Assembly: GCA_002840905.1 (NCBI GenBank)
Contig: PHDD01000015.1
Location: 1-64,000, forward strand
DNA: 64,000 bases
Direction: 5' to 3'
Source: Bacteroidetes bacterium HGW-Bacteroidetes-4
GTDB taxonomy: Bacteria; Bacteroidota; Bacteroidia; Bacteroidales; SZUA-534
Part shown: one piece after another, positions 63,415-64,000 of the stretch
Position numbering within the stretch: the stretch's first letter is position 1
How the letters are laid out: every line of letters begins with the position of its first letter
Made by a program: the position numbers and the translations under genes
Notes under the pieces: generated by a model
Told to the model about the DNA's origin: nothing
The model's database searches: none
Seen by the model: the letters and a program-made list of their open reading frames with translations, nothing else

Positions 63415-64000
63415 CTAATTTGCACAATAAACTGACGCACTCAATGGTGCTAAAGTTACCCGAAGTTCCTGTTTTTCTGTCGAAAGCGATTTCATCTCCT
63501 CCGGGAACCATTGCTGCAATGCTACTCTGGGTAAGTTGTAGCTTTGCTCTTTAGCCGAATTATTTATAAGCACCCACACCGTGTTTTTGTCCAGGTTTCG
63601 CCGGTAGGCAAAAATGCCGCTGGAATCATTGGCCTCAAGAACGGTAAAACTGCCATAAACCAAAGCCGGATTTGATTTCCGGAGTGTTATCAATGCCCTG
63701 ATGAAATTTTGCAGGCTGGTATCGGGTTTCACTGCATCGGGTAGTTTATTTCCATCGATGGGATGCGTTTTTTCTGCTTCATACACCAAATCATCCCAAA
63801 GCATGGGCTTGCGGGTATCGGGATCATCGGCCCCCCACATACCCACCTCGTCGCCATACCAGATATGAGGCGCACCCAGGTAAGTAAACTGATGCACCAG
63901 TAACATTAGCTGCCGGGCCCGGGTTTCCGCATCGGGTTTACCCACCTTGTAAGCAGCATCATCGTAGGGTTTTGCCTGGTATTTATATTTGCCTTTGTTG
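63415..64000 (-). CDS. GH13 alpha-amylase family enzyme, C-terminal part (gene runs off the window)
   Basis: The last 195 codons of a glycoside hydrolase family 13 enzyme. The reading frame is open to the window edge, so the start lies beyond 64000. Visible are the end of the TIM barrel with APHIWYGDEVGMWGADDPDTRKPMLW, typical of neopullulanase/cyclomaltodextrinase-like members, and a C-terminal beta domain (about the last 90 residues). The nucleophile and acid/base residues lie in the missing part. It should act on starch-like alpha-glucans. A GTG at 63945 is not the real start. Confidence 0.9.
   Translation of the reverse strand, partial: NKGKYKYQAKPYDDAAYKVGKPDAETRARQLMLLVHQFTYLGAPHIWYGDEVGMWGADDPDTRKPMLWDDLVYEAEKTHPIDGNKLPDAVKPDTSLQNFIRALITLRKSNPALVYGSFTVLEANDSSGIFAYRRNLDKNTVWVLINNSAKEQSYNLPRVALQQWFPEEMKSLSTEKQELRVTLAPLSASVYCAN

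Overview
The window looks like chromosome from an anaerobic or facultative member of the Bacteroidota, probably the Marinilabiliales/Prolixibacteraceae part of Bacteroidales. This placement is an inference. It rests on family-specific genes (DUF5606, DUF3276/PUR, DUF4252 pairs, a long NusB, fused FeoAB, a Rho with a large N-terminal insertion, a Por/T9SS C-terminal sorting domain), on promoter boxes of the TTG-N19-TAnnTTTG type, on moderate A+T richness, and on a pyruvate:ferredoxin oxidoreductase. There is no prophage, integrase, transposase, CRISPR array or recognisable defence island.

Layout. 1-2.4 kb: tRNA-Tyr (cut by the window edge), tRNA-Thr, purC and phoH. 2.7-10 kb: a lipoprotein, a giant ABCG-type half-transporter with an N-terminal TerB-like region, then a converging three-gene partner-switching module (TPR-7TM-PP2C phosphatase, RsbW-like kinase, STAS antagonist). 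10-13.8 kb: SAM hydrolase, ABM-domain protein, MazG, L,D-transpeptidase. 13.8-21 kb: a secreted T9SS nuclease with FnIII/GEVED/LTD modules, an unknown 497-residue protein, an S9-type hydrolase, and a 0.95 kb gap with a strictly 21-nt-periodic repeat. 21-26.5 kb: FadL-like porin, Dus, MATE pump and an L-serine ammonia-lyase gene broken by one in-frame TAA. 26.7-32.4 kb: ECF sigma factor, putative anti-sigma and two DUF4252 proteins; then a lipoprotein and the ferrous-iron system FeoAB plus its small Cys-rich partner. 32.6-41.3 kb: mostly housekeeping (thiamine-binding protein, Dabb, PUR, NusB, DUF1573, YajC, YbbR, CoaE, TerB-DnaJ, DUF5606, M3 peptidase). 41.3-50 kb: a thioredoxin-fold DUF255 protein, a GH53-GH2-GH53 galactan-degradation operon and glutamate dehydrogenase. 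50.5-64 kb: a receiver-receiver-PPDK_N protein, Rho, an AbgT transporter, a DUF4143-type ATPase, PFOR, a second repeat array with nested hairpins, a 60-residue membrane protein and the 3' part of a GH13 gene.

How it works together. Most of the region is core metabolism and envelope biology. Units where neighbouring genes clearly cooperate are the partner-switching trio, the sigma/anti-sigma/DUF4252 operon, the Feo operon with a candidate palindromic operator over its promoter, and the galactanase/beta-galactosidase operon. The least explained items are the two tandem-repeat arrays (20.5-20.8 kb and 62.7-63.1 kb), the receiver-PPDK_N protein with no phosphohistidine domain, and the nonsense codon in the serine deaminase gene.
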